DNA of 64,000 bases, from the NCBI GenBank assembly GCA_019671005.1, contig CM033747.1, positions 21,727,188 through 21,791,187 on the forward strand, written 5' to 3'. The position numbers and the translations under genes are program-made. The notes below the pieces were generated by a model. That model made no database searches and was not told the origin of the DNA. It saw only the letters and a list, made by a program, of their open reading frames with translations. Origin of the DNA: Hibiscus mutabilis (Eukaryota > Streptophyta > Magnoliopsida > Malvales > Malvaceae). Positions 33,964 to 45,491 of this stretch are shown here, piece after piece (position 1 is the stretch's first letter; the number at the start of each line of letters is the position of its first letter).

Positions 33964-34266
33964 TCTTGTCACGGGGCCATTACCCTCTTCCCAAAAGACA
34001 TGCCTGATAGGATGTGCAATGCCACCGTATTTATATCCCAAGACCTCCATTTTCCTTTTCCGATGTGGGATTAATGACCCCGCATCTTTTCAAGCGTGGC
34101 ATTCTCCCTCACTCAACCTCGTGACGCCCTCGTCACGAGCTTTCACTTTCGTGATGGGCCACCTTGTCACAGTTGTCCACCCTGTCTACCCTACTCATGG
34201 TCGCTCAGCGTGAAATCAGGTAGCCAAAGGGTCGCTCTGATACCACTTGTCGCGAGGCCATTACAT
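33964..34266 (-). mobile_element. TRIM-like LTR fragment between Copia-B and Copia-A
   Basis: TGTCACGGGGCCATTAC at 33968 recurs as TGTCGCGAGGCCATTAC at 34248, 280 bases on. Directly before the second copy is GCTCTGATACCA, the complement of a tRNA-Met primer site. This is the pattern of a tiny LTR element on the - strand: LTR, short interior, primer site, then a second LTR that is broken after 17 bases by Copia-A. No coding. The A/T-rich CCGATGTGGGATTAATGA string lies in the first LTR. Confidence 0.6.
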
Positions 34267-34554
34267 TGTAGAAAAGCAACTTTCCAGCTTTAGGGGAAAA
34301 TATAATAACACAGAAAAAAGAAAATAGAATTTTAAGTTTTTGCGAAAAGGAAAAAACATAATTGATTTTTCTGTTATTGAATGAATTAAAAAAATTACAT
34401 CCCTTTACAGTGTGTTTATAGACTCAAGTATAGGACTTTATTTGCAATTAGGAGTCCCAAGTACAAAAGACATCTAACTCTATCTTTTAGCAAGTATACT
34501 TTAATTTAAACTACTATTTACATAAGAATTCTAACTCTATCAGATAATCTCACA
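34267..34554 (-). repeat. Copia-A 3' LTR
   Basis: 288 bp. Close to 38097-38384 with scattered substitutions. A CTATAAACAC stretch on the - strand is a possible TATA box. Confidence 0.93.
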
Positions 34555-34561
34555 CTCCCCC

Positions 34562-37500
34562 TCAAGTTGGAGAATATACATTGTATATTCCCAGCTTGAA
34601 TAGAAACTTGTCGAAAGAAGCTTTTGGTAGTGCTTTGTAAGCACATATGCCACTTGTTCTTCCATAGGAACATAGGATAAAGTTTTCCATTAGTAATCTT
34701 TTTTGAGATAAAATGCCTGTCAATCTCCACATGTTTTGTCCTATCATGATGGACTGGATTTCGAGCAATTTGTATGGTGGATTGATTATCACAGAAAATC
34801 TCAAACTTCTCTTCTTGGATCACATCTAGCTCCTTCAGTAATTTTAACAGCCAAATTCCTTCACACATTCTCAATGCTAAATCCCTATATTCTGCTTCAG
34901 CACTGCTTCTAGATACAACTGTTTGTTTCTTACTCCTCCAAGTCACTAGATTTCCCCAAACAAATGAGCAATAGACACTAGTTGATCTTCTTTCTGTCAG
35001 TTCTCTTGCCCAACTTGAATCTAAAAAAATTTGAACAATCCTTCCTGGAGTCTTTTTAAATAGCAATACATTCCCTGGTGTCCCTTTCAAGTATCTCAAA
35101 ATTCTAATTACAACTTCAATTTGATCTTCCCTTGGATCAGTCATGTGTTGAGTGACTGGAAAGGCAATATCCGGTCTGGTTAATGACAAATAAATCAACT
35201 TTCCCACTAACCTTTGAAATTTACCCTTATCAGCTCTATGGTTTGAGTTTTCTTTACTGAATTTTAAGCCTGCTTCCATGGGAGTATCAGCTGGTTTGCA
35301 TCCCAACATTCCTGCTTCATTAAATAGATCAAGAACATATTTTCTTTGGTTTATTACCAGACCTTTTCTTGACCTAGCAACCTCTATGCCTAGAAAGTAT
35401 CTGAGCTTTCTTATGTCTTTTGTTTCAAACTCTGTATTTAACAACCCTTTTCAAGTGACTTATCTCTTCATCATCATCCTCTGTCAGAATTATGTGATCC
35501 ACATATACTATTAAAATAACCCTTTTATTACTAGAGGTTACCTTAATGAAGAGTGTGTGATCTGCCATGGATTGTTTATATCTATTTTCTAGAATCACCT
35601 TGGTGAATTTGTGAAACCAGGCTCTAGGTGACTACTTCAAACCATAGATGAATTTATTAAGTCTGCAAACTTTTTGATCACATTTTACTAAACTCAATCC
35701 TCAAGGCACTCTCATGTACACTTCTTCTTCCAATTTTCCATTAAGAAAGGCATTATTAATGTCAAGTTGATGGAGCTTCCAGTCCTTGTTTACTGCTAAG
35801 CTTAAGAGAACTCTAATTGTATTTAGCTTAGCTACAGGAGCAAAGGTCTCATTATAATCAATTCCATAGGTTTGAGTAAAACCCTTGGCTACTAAACTTG
35901 CTTTATACCTCTGTATACTACCATCAGAGTTGTATTTTATGGAGAACACCCACTTGCATCCTACTAGTTTCTTGCCTTGCGGAAGATCTGTAATGGTCCA
36001 AGTATCATTCTTTCAAGTGCTTCAATCTGCTCTTCAACAGCCATTCTCCACTTAGAATCTTTTAGAGCCTCCTCAATAGTGTCAGGTATCTGTTCTTTAT
36101 CTAAACAAGCTGTAAAATCCTTAAAAGATGGCATTAGATTACCATAAGCAGCATACCTCTGAATTCGGTGTTTTGTACACTGTCTTACCCCTTTCCTTTT
36201 AGCAATAGGCAAATAATCAAACTCAAGTAAATGAGAGGGAATCTCGGCTAGAACATTACCTCTATCATTCTCAATGGCAACTGAACTCAAGTCCAATTCT
36301 TGGCAAGTGTCAGATTGCAAAACAGTCTCTGGAATAGTTTTCTTCTTTCTGGTGTAAGCTTTCAATTGCTTAGGAGGCTAAGGGGTTTGTGAGGAAGGTT
36401 TAGGTGAATTCTGAGGAGTAGTAACAATAGGTAAAGGATGAGAAGCTGTATGTGTAACAATAGGTGAAGAAGTATAGGGGTTTAAAGTAGTATGAGGTTC
36501 AAATAACAAAGGATTATTAGTAAATAATAACTCTGAAGGTAAATAAGGATAAACCTAATTGGTAGGAGGCTGAAAAAATCATAATTCTCCCCTTGAGTTG
36601 CAGCCACATGGAAATAAGGTTCATGTTCAAAAAAAAGTGAGATCTAAGAGAAGGAGGATGATAACATTTGTAGCCCTTCTTAAGTGAAGAATACCCTACC
36701 AAGACACACTTTAAGGATTTGGAATCAAGTTTTGACCTAGAGGGAGCATAATCCTTCACAAACATAGTGCAACCAAAAACTTTGAAAGGGAGAATAGAGG
36801 ACAGAGGTTTAAAATTAAATTAACTCTACAAAAAAATAGCTCTAGGTGTTCTGTATTGCAAAACCTTACTGCATTCAATTAATGAGACAGGTTGCAGTTA
36901 ACAAAGCCTCACCCCACAAATACTTAGGAATATTACTGGTGAACATCAAAGACATAGTAACCGCTAACAAATGCCTATTTTTTCTTTCTGCAACCCCATT
37001 TTGTTGTGGTGTATCCACACAAATGCTTAGTTGAAAAATCCCTTTTTTGTTAAAAAAATTCCCCAAGGACTTGGTAAAATATTCACTCCCATTATAAGAT
37101 TTGAAGATCTGGATTTTACTACCGAGTTGAGTTTCAACCATATTGTAAAATTTCTCAAGAACAGAGGCTAATTCAGATTTATCCCTTAACAAATATACCC
37201 AAGTTATTCTACTATGATCATCAATAAAAGTGACAAACCACCTACTACCAATTACATTCTTCACTTGAGAAGGACCCCAAACATCACTATGAATTAATGA
37301 AAAAGGTTGGGAAGGTTTGTAGAAAGATGGTAAATAGGATGCTTCTGTCTATTTAGCAAGAGGACATATATGGCATTTAAAAGAACTTGGTTTTCTATTA
37401 ACAAACAATTTAGGAAATAATTTAGCAAGATAATGAAAATTAAGATGCCCTAACCTAAAATACCATTACATTATATTATCAATTTTCCCTAAAGAAGTAA

Positions 37501-38085
37501 AAGAGCAAGAACTATTTGGTAGGGTAGATGGTTGATTTTCGATGACATAGAGACCATTTTGCAAGCTAGCGTGCCAAGCATCTTCCTCGAATTCATTGTC
37601 GGCAAAAAATAGCAAGATTTAGTAAACTGTAATGAACACTTCAAATTCTTGGAGAGTTTAATAACAAAGAGGAGATTGCAGGCGAGATTAGGCACAATCA
37701 AAACATCTTCTAGCAACAAATTATCATTAACGAGGACTGAGTCACTTCCTTTGATAGGAGAGAAAGAGCCATTGGCTGTTTTAATAGAACTTGTAGAAAA
37801 TGAATCTGAAAAATTAAGGAATAATTCTTTGTTACCATTCATGTGATCAGATACTCCAGAGTCAATGATCCATGCTGATGCACCTTTGGTAGAAAAAAGT
37901 GCACTAGGAGAATAGTATGTTGTATGCCCTCATCCTCCACGAGAGCTAAATCTGATTCACAGGTTACTGTCGAACCTAAAATTGTTGGAAAAAGCTCCAA
38001 TCCAGCAGTCTGATCTGCTATGGACAGTATCTCAGAGGTTGTCGAAGGGAATCCCATGAAGAATTCGAAATAGGATAGATGTTTA
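34562..38085 (-). pseudogene. Copia-A pol: protease, integrase, reverse transcriptase, RNase H
   Basis: Order on the - strand: protease WIIDSGVSDHM (near 37870-37840); GAG_pre-integrase zinc region (HLNFH, then CHIC, near 37440-37370); integrase core 37264-36875 with FIDDHSR, FKSYNGSEY (second catalytic Asp changed to Tyr) and DTPQQNGVAERK; linker 36765-35964; RT from 35949 (YKASLVAKGFTQTYGIDYNETF), with active site YVDH at 35505-35494 instead of YVDD; RNase H 35444-34562 with SRSSAEAEYR and CDNQSTIQIA. Frameshifts and stops separate the parts. It cannot be active. Confidence 0.9.
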
Positions 38086-38096
38086 GACTGATACCA

Positions 38097-38384
38097 TGTA
38101 GAAAAGCAACTTCCCAACTCTAGAGAAGAACAAAATAACACAGAAAAAAAGAAAATAGAATTTTAAGTTTATGGGAAAAGGAAAAAAACAAAATTGATTT
38201 TTTTGTTATTGAATGAATTAAAAAATACATCCCTTTACAGTGAGTTTATAGACTCAAGTATAGGACTTTAGTTACAATTAAAAGTCCCAAGTACAAAAGA
38301 CATCTAACTCTATCTTTTAGGAAGTATACTTTAATTTAAACTAATATTTACATAAGAAATCTAACTCTATCAGATAATCTCACA
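38097..38384 (-). repeat. Copia-A 5' LTR
   Basis: 288 bp, with the tRNA-Met-type primer site directly adjacent on its inner side. Confidence 0.93.
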
Positions 38385-41300
38385 TGGTAGTCACAAAACA
38401 AAGAGGCGTGCGAGACAGTAACTTGGAAGAAAGATAGAAGAGCAATAATCCATACTAGTTCACAAGTAATTGAGGCTATAGCACGATATTCAGCTTCACA
38501 AGACGAGCGATCGATTGTGTGTTGCTTTTTGGATTTTCATGAGATGAGGCTATCACCAATGTATGTACAAAAGCCAATGGTGGGTCTTCGAGTATCAGGA
38601 CAGGAATTATAATCAGCATCCACAAAAGCACTATGATGTAGGTTATTGTTGGCAGAAAAAAATAGGCCAAGACCTGGAGTCCTCTTGATATAAGACGAGA
38701 TAATAAACTGCTGCAAGGTGAGGTTGGCGAGGAGATGAAACAAACTGACTTAACAAGTGAACTGCATATGTAATATCAGGTCTCATGTGAGTTAGATACA
38801 TCAATCGACCAACTAATCTTCGATACAGCTGAGGATCGGATAATAACTCGCCTTCATGAACACTCAACTTATGAGAAGGTACTATAGGCAACTCGGTTTC
38901 TTAGCAAGGGTGTATGTATCTTCCAGTAATTTTAAAGCATAATGTCTTTGGGATAAAGAGATTCCAATTTTATTTTGAGCAATCTCAAATCCAAAAAAAT
39001 ATTTCAAAGTACCTAAAATTTTGAGCTTGAAATGTTGTTGTAGAAACTCTTGAACAGCAGCCAGTAACTCTAAGTTCTTCCCTGCAAGAACTATACCATC
39101 TACATAAACGAGAAGTTCTATAAAATCATCTTCTGACTCTTTAGAAGGGATAATGTTCTAAAGGAGACTGTACAAATTCAAACTTGAGAACTACTTGAGA
39201 AAATTCATGAAACCATTGCCTAGAGGCTTGTTTAAGACCATAAATGGATTTTTTTAGCTTGTACACCATGTTTTCTAAACCATTTGAATTGTATCCAAGT
39301 GTAAGCTTCATATATACTTCTTCATCAAGTTGGCTATTGAGGAATGCATTGTTACATCAAGTTGAAGAAGATACCAGTTATATGTAGCAGCCAAGGTAAG
39401 TAAAATTTAGAAAGAATTCATCTTGGCAACTGGTGAAAAAATGTCAATGTAATCAACCCCTTCAACTTGAGTAAAAACCTTAGCCACTAGTCGAGACTTA
39501 TACTTATCTACTGCCCTATCAACATTATATTTTATCATGTAAGCCCACCTATAGTCTATTGGTTGTTTTCCTTCTGGGAGAGGAACCACTGTCCAAGTTT
39601 ACAGATTTTCCTTGCAAGTCATCAGACATAGCAGCCCTCCATGCAGGGTACTTCACTGCCAGATGATAGAATGTGGGTTCATAAGTAGAAGAAATGTTCT
39701 CAGTGAATGCCTCATAAGATGAAGAAAGCTTGGATGTAGAAACATAATCTTCAATAGGATAAGAACAAACAGATGTGTTATTGCAATGATAATGTTGAAG
39801 ATAAGAAGGTCTTTGAGAAATTCTAGATGATCGTCTAGCAACTCTTTCTATTTCATGTGACGTAATGCCAGCTGCATCGCGATTAACTTGAGGAGAAACA
39901 TTATGATTAACTACAAGAACTTCATTGAATGATACAGGACTACCTAAAGAAGCTTCATAAACATGTTGAACATCATTAGCAGCTTGAGTAGTATGTGAAG
40001 AATTCTGACCAACTATAATTTGTTGATCAATGTTGTTAGATGAAGCAGAAGAAGTCTCAAAATTGGCACCATGATCAATGTTGGGACCAAATCTATTTTG
40101 ACCAGAAAACAAATGAGAAGCATCAGACATAACATTTGACAAAAAAAGTTTAAATTAATGGATCAATTAATGCATCAATATTCTTTAAAGAATGAAAAGG
40201 ATATATATGTTCATGAAAAACAACATCTCGAGAAATTACTATAGTACGAGTTTGAAGAATATAAACTCTATAACCTTTTACTCCTAGAGCATAACCAAGG
40301 AAAATTCCAAACAATGCTCTAGCTGCAAACTTATCCCTCTTTACTTTGAGAGTAGAAACAAAACACAGAAAACCAAAACCTCTAAGATGCATGTAAGAAG
40401 GAGGTTTATGAAATAAGAGTTCATATGGAGACTTATTGTTTAACACAGCTGAGGGAAGCCTGTTCATGATGTAAGCGGCAGTGAGCAGGAAACCTACCTA
40501 AAATTTTATTAGAATTTTTGATTGAAAATAAAGAGCATAAGAAACAACCAACAAATGATGATGTTTTCTCTCAGCAACAGCATTTTGTTGTGGTGTCTCT
40601 ACACATGAAAATTGGTGAAGTACACCAATAGAAGAAAACAAATTTGTAAATTTAAGCTCAGGTGCATCGTCATATCTAAATTTTTTTAAATCAAAACCAA
40701 ATTGTCTTTTTATCATATGAATAAAAGTAGGAACTATGGAAGCTACTTCATATTTATATTGCATCAAGTATGTCCAAGTAGATCGAGTACAATCATAGAC
40801 CAAGGTTAAAAAAATATCTTTGATTATTACAAGTTGATGGCTTATAAGGACCCCATATGTCATAGTGAACAAGTTCAAAAGGTTGATTAGAATAACAGAA
40901 ATAGGAAATGAAAGTCTTGGATCGAGCACCATATCCTGGATGATATCCATGTAATTTGTAACACTTATCCTTTGTGTGACCTAACATATGACAATGAGTA
41001 CACTGTGGTCGAGACTTTCTTGTATTAGAAGAAATTTTAATAGCAAAACCTGTTTCAGAAAGTGGAGCACTCAAGGAAACTGATCTTTGATTTTCTTCTT
41101 GAAAAATCTAGGAAAAAACCTTTGCTATGGATGGCAATGGATCCATTAACAAAATCTGAGCACGAACATGTGCATAAGATTCATTGAGCCCCATCAAGAA
41201 TTGCATAGTTTGCTCTCTTTGCTGATCATCCATCATCTTACGAACACCAACACAAATGCATTACAAACAAAAACAAATTGGTTTTACTGAAACCGATTCA

Positions 41301-41749
41301 TCCCATATGATTTTAAGCTGAGAGTAGGTACTAACAGACATTGAACCTTGTGCTACTCATTGAATTTCTTCTTGAGATGAAAGATTCACGGACCGTTGGT
41401 TTGTTGAAACATGTTTTCAAGATCTTTCCAGATCGCAGCTGCTGTAGAATGGTAAAGAAGACCTGCTGTGATTTCTTTAGAAACGGAATTCAATATCTAT
41501 AAATTGACAATTATTAGCCCTTGTCCAGGCATTGAAACGATATACTGAAGTAGAAGCAGGTGTTGTAATCGATCCATTTACAAACCCAAGTTTGTTTTTG
41601 GAAGATAAAGCCATTAACATGGATCGTTTCCGGCTGTTATAATTGTCATTGGTTAAAAGTTGTGTAACCAAGACCATTCCTGGATTATCGAACCGATGGA
41701 GATTATAAGGATTGCTGCCATCCTCAAATTGATCATTAAGATCAACCAT
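38385..41749 (-). pseudogene. Copia-B gag-pol (gag to first part of RNase H)
   Basis: gag starts MVDLNDQFEDGSNPYNLHRF at 41749, with VLVTQLLTNDNY, the usual Copia gag opening. The zinc knuckle CTHCHMLGHTKDKC lies near 40990. Protease and GAG_pre-integrase are missing: the text passes within about 30 residues from the knuckle to integrase HYDIWGPY. Integrase (40950-40498) has LVYDCTRSTW, RYDDAPEL and ETPQQNAVAERK. Linker 40467-39550. RT (39589 onward) has YKSRLVAKVFTQVEGVDY, and YVDG (39106-39095) in place of YVDD. The RNase H start (RSSCEAEYRAIAS) breaks at 38385. Several stops and frame changes. Confidence 0.88.
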
Positions 41750-41838
41750 GATTGAAGAAAAATGAAATAGAGAAAAGAAGTGAAAGATGAACAACTTCTT
41801 TATGACTCAAGAAACTAGGAAGCGATAAGAGAAAACTA

Positions 41839-41847
41839 CTGATACCA
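41839..41847 (-). promoter_or_regulatory. Primer binding site of Copia-B
   Basis: TGGTATCAG on the - strand directly after the 5' LTR, complementary to the tRNA-Met 3' end. Confidence 0.88.
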
Positions 41848-42015
41848 TATCAAGAACGAAGAAGTATGAAATAACTTCTTTATTCACGAAACTTATTGAG
41901 TTTATAACAATTTTGTTAAAATACAATGAATGGTAATTCTAGTATATATAGGCAGATAGATCTAACTAACTTTTAACTAACTTGAATATTCTTAACTAAA
42001 CTATTAGTTATAACA
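41848..42015 (-). repeat. Copia-B 5' LTR
   Basis: 168 bp, partner of 33558-33725. AAAGT follows at 42016-42020. Confidence 0.93.
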
Positions 42016-43400
42016 AAAGTCGTTTAAATTGAAATCAATTTGCACTATTAGTTAGCATGTCTTAGGATCTTTAGCCCGTGTGCGGATATTTAAAGATTTC
42101 GGTCTTAGAGAGGCATAGGGATGTTGTGCTATTTGGACTTCATGTCCTAACGAGACAGAGGAATGGTTATAATAATGTATCGTAATTATACTTTGCAAGG
42201 AAGTGTTGATCCTTGTATCTGACTAGTTACTAGATAGTCTGTTGGAAAAAATATAATAAATTGGAAACTTTGAGGCATATTTTCTATAGATAAAGATGGA
42301 GATTCGAATGATGAAATTATGGATTCATATTCTACTACATGAGATCTTTACAACAATATCTCATATGCTCAAAATGATTGATTGATGAATGAGAAATTGA
42401 TGCTCAAAGTAAGGTACTTGTAAATTGTGTAAGGGAAAAATGAAGAACCCATGTGTATGAAAGTTAACACCGACCGTTACCGTATTTGAAATTGTTTATT
42501 GAATTATTTTCGACAAATGGAATATATAGATTGTTTACCTGTGTTTTGTCATGTATCTTACATATTTGATGCCTAAACCCGATTACCCCACTGGGCTTTC
42601 CGGAGCTCATTTTGTTAAATTGATAACCTTGCAGGTCTAATTAAAAGTCGTGTAATCGTCCAAGGATCGCCATTGTTCTAAAAGTCACAAGCACTCGACT
42701 AACTGTAAGTTTATTTGTATTGTTTCTGGCTCCTAGAAAAGGCGGCATGTAAATACGAGAGTTATCCTTAGCCACTAACAGTAAGCATTTAAATAGTTCT
42801 CTGTTTAATAAAAAAATATTGCTAAATTGAATAATAAAATTCTGGGTTGAAAGGCCTTGCTTTGATGCACTTGTTTATTGTGGTTTAAGTATCAAAATGC
42901 TCCAAATATGCAATAAATTTGGTAACTCGTGTTGCCTACATTTTTATGCTTTGCTGCTCACTTTATATACTGAAATATGATGCTGAAAATGTGTTAATAA
43001 CGGCAGCGTAAAGATAGGAATAAACTTCGCTATGCTAAGTGCTGTTATAGTCGAATTCTAAGCTATCTTTGCATTGAATATATGCCCAAAACAGCCTGTT
43101 ATGGGGCTATTCTGTTTTCTTAAAATGTTATTGACCAGTTGGTCTAAGTGGGATGAGGCACTAGATCCCTTAGGCAAGGTCAGAAATTCGATTCATGACG
43201 TTATGAATGAAACAATTGAGTTGGGACGGTTGCCCCAATAATAAGCCTCTACAGTACTCGATCCATTCGAATGACACTTGCTTTGTTTGCATTGCAAATG
43301 TTTGATAATTGCTTAAGTCAGACCTCTAAGAACTCTATATACCTTAGAGTTTAGGCATAATGCTAAAAAATGACTATAATGTTTTACTAAATAGTAACTT
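42016..43400. other. Unassigned A/T-rich sequence left of the DUF4283 pseudogene
   Basis: No reading frame of note. A possible SINE head is at 43130-43215. CCACTGGGCTTTCCGGAGCTC near 42587 is G/C-rich and gypsy-LTR-like, but too little remains to assign. Confidence 0.4.
43130..43215 (+). mobile_element. Possible degenerate tRNA-derived SINE head
   Basis: TGGTCTAAGTGGG (near 43139) resembles an RNA polymerase III A box and AAATTCGATTC (near 43184) a B box, 35-40 bases apart, with CTAGATCCCTTAGG between. Plant Au-like SINEs show this layout. No clear tail or target duplication was found. Confidence 0.35.
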
Positions 43401-43414
43401 GGGCCTCAAGTTGT

Positions 43415-44377
43415 TTTTTCGGCTATAAAGATAGCAAGAAAGAGAGGGGTGATTGCTCCAAAGATGTTTTTGATGAGATTGAACAGAGTAAGGGTATTGA
43501 AGCAGTTTGTTTTGAGAAAAAAAATCAAAAAAATTAAAGGGCATGTGGAGGAGGAAGAGTTATGGCGGTTAAGTGTCTTATTGAAACTATGTCTATTGTG
43601 TGTAACTCGAAAAGTATAGAGGATAGATTAGGTTCCTGGGGTCTTGGCAAGATATCAGTGAAAAGTTTGGGTGGTAAATGGTTTGTAATCGAAATGAAGG
43701 ATGAAGATGTATATAAGTTTTTGGAAGATTTAAAATGGTCGTACCTTAAAGAAGTATTCCAAGATATTCAACCATGGTCGGAGGATTTTCACTTACTAGA
43801 TAGAACGGTTTGGGTAAAAGTGATAAGGATTCCTTTGCACTGCTGGAATCATATAACTTTTAAAAGGTTGGCAGAAGTTTGGGGCTCTTTTGTATCGTTA
43901 GGTGAGAATGCAAACAAAATTTTTAACTGTGAGAATGTGAAAATGTTAATCTCTAAAAACAAATGGTCTAGAATCTTTGAGGAGGTGGAAGTTGAAGTAG
44001 GAAAAGTGTGTTTTAATGTTTTTGTTTCAGAATCAATCCCATCTTTTAGCTTAGGTGTTGAGCAAGTTGTAGGGGAGAATGGAAAGAAAGTGTTCCCTAA
44101 TGATTCGACGAGTAGTGTATGCTTGTCAGAGAAGACACCAGCCTCTCACCGGAGTTGCTCTTTGGAGGAGAATATTGTTCCAGTCGTTTGGGATGATGAG
44201 TTTAATGCAGTTTGCATTGGGAAGAGTTTTCTTGATTTTTCCGAGAAGAAAGCTAGGGAGAAAGGCAGTCTTATTGGAGAATTTGAACCTATAGGGAGTG
44301 GTCAAAAGGATATTTCGGCTAGGAACACTGCACCTGTGTTGTTAAACACAGCTGTTTTGGTAACTCTGATTTGGCTT
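43415..44377 (+). pseudogene. LINE-like DUF4283 protein, N-terminal part
   Basis: An open phase from about 43415 reads a basic segment, then KGHVEEEELWRLS, and shifts phase near 43565; from there 43562-44377 continues as one frame. It contains WVKVIRIPLHCWNHITFKRL and AEVWGSFVSLGE, the hallmark of DUF4283, a domain found in ORF1-type proteins of plant LINEs and their derivatives (nucleic acid binding inferred). Before it is GKWFVIEMKDEDV. The frame ends in a TRIM insertion at 44378 and resumes at 56214. The ATG at 43562 is an artefact of the frameshift, since the conserved text begins upstream. Confidence 0.78.
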
Positions 44378-44918
44378 TGTTAGGAATTTAGTATGCGGCA
44401 AAATAACCAAAACAATAACGATACCAAGACATGCACATGAGACAAGATTTAACGTGGTTCAGCATAGTCTACCTCCACGGACGAGAGAAACGAACAATCC
44501 ACTAATAATATAGAGAACCCGAAGAGTACAAATACATGATAACCCATGTATTCCCAAAATCCGGTGTACAAATCCCTTGACCTGGTGGAACCAAAACACT
44601 CCCTCCCAACATCCCTACAATACCCATCTCTACAACGTAGGCACAATAGTTGTAGAGATCCTAAAAGTGGTTACATCTCTCCAGAGTAATTCCCCCCTCT
44701 CTCATTCTCTTGTTCTCTCATAGTTCAAAAGGTTAAACCTAGTCTATATTTATAGACTCAAATACTTGGTCACCAAGAAACCTTATTCAATAAGATCTCT
44801 ACCTAAAATAGGTATTTACACAACAAAGTAAATCTTCATTACCAAGTAATCTTCAACCACTAGAATTACAATAAAATCCAACTTAATTACCAATTAGAAT
44901 TTGGGTCAAAATATAACA
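44378..44918 (-). repeat. TRIM 3' LTR
   Basis: 541 bp. A TATAAATA box reads on the - strand at 44754-44747. Near-identical to the split 5' LTR. Confidence 0.92.
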
Positions 44919-45194
44919 AATCTCCCCCTTGACACAAATTTTATTCAAGCATTGGTCTTCAAGTCTTCAACAGCTTCAATTTTTTACGTAAGCCAAATAT
45001 CCGTTGAAGCACCTCTGCCAAGTCTTCAACAACTCTAATTCTTACGTAGTATCTGTTGAAGCACCATTGAATTTTGATAATTACTCCCCTGCAACTAAAA
45101 GCTCGTTGCAGCAGTACTCCTCTAGCATGTCTCCAACATCGCACCGCAAAGTCCGCAGCAAAAATTCCTCCACAATCGCGCAACTCGAACCATA

Positions 45195-45207
45195 GCTCGT
45201 GATACCA
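45195..45207 (-). promoter_or_regulatory. TRIM primer binding site
   Basis: TGGTATCACGAGC two bases inside the 5' LTR. The first eight bases match the complement of the tRNA-Met 3' end. Confidence 0.8.
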
Positions 45208-45209
45208 TT

Positions 45210-45491
45210 TGTTAGGAATTGGGTATGCGGCAAAATAACCAAAGCGATAACGACATAGACCAAGACATGCACAAGAGACAAGATTTAACGTGGTTCAACA
45301 TAGCCTACCTCCACGGACGAGAGAAACAAACAATCCACTAATAACGTAGAGAACCCGAAGAATACAAATACATGATAACCCATGTAATCCCAAAATCCAG
45401 TTTACAAATCCCATGACACGATAGAACCAAAACACTCTTCCCAACATCCCTACAATACCCATCTCTACAACGTAGGCACAATAGTTGTAGA
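45210..45491 (-). repeat. TRIM 5' LTR, left piece
   Basis: 282 bases of the LTR up to the GTAGA target site (45487-45491) of the chromovirus. The remaining 262 bases are at 55952-56213. Confidence 0.92.

Larger units (their letters stand above)
34267..38384 (-). mobile_element. Copia-A: Copia retrotransposon with 288-bp LTRs, gag lost
   Basis: LTRs 38384-38097 (5') and 34554-34267 (3'), both 288 bp, starting TGTGAGATTATC and ending CTTTTCTACA on the - strand. The primer site TGGTATCAG(TC) at 38096-38086 touches the 5' LTR; the polypurine TTGAGGGGGAGTG is at 34567-34555. Only about 220 bases lie between primer site and protease, so gag is almost wholly deleted. No target duplication: TACAT on the left versus TGGTA on the right. 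Confidence 0.88.
33558..42015 (-). mobile_element. Copia-B: Copia retrotransposon with 168-bp LTRs, nested insertion inside
   Basis: LTRs 42015-41848 (5') and 33725-33558 (3'), both 168 bp, starting TGTTATAACTAA or TGTTATGACTAA and ending ...TTGATA on the - strand. AAAGT is duplicated at 33553-33557 and 42016-42020. Primer site TGGTATCAG (41847-41839); polypurine CTTGGGGGGGT at 33737-33726. gag to RNase H follow on the - strand but the RNase H is split at about 33963/38385. The short LTR, the gag opening and the CTHCHMLGHTKDKC knuckle suggest the Ale/Retrofit group. Confidence 0.9.

Noticed and set aside
33823..34050. 75-codon frame on the - strand as a gene
   Set aside because: It joins the Copia-B RNase H end to the TRIM scrap across an insertion border.
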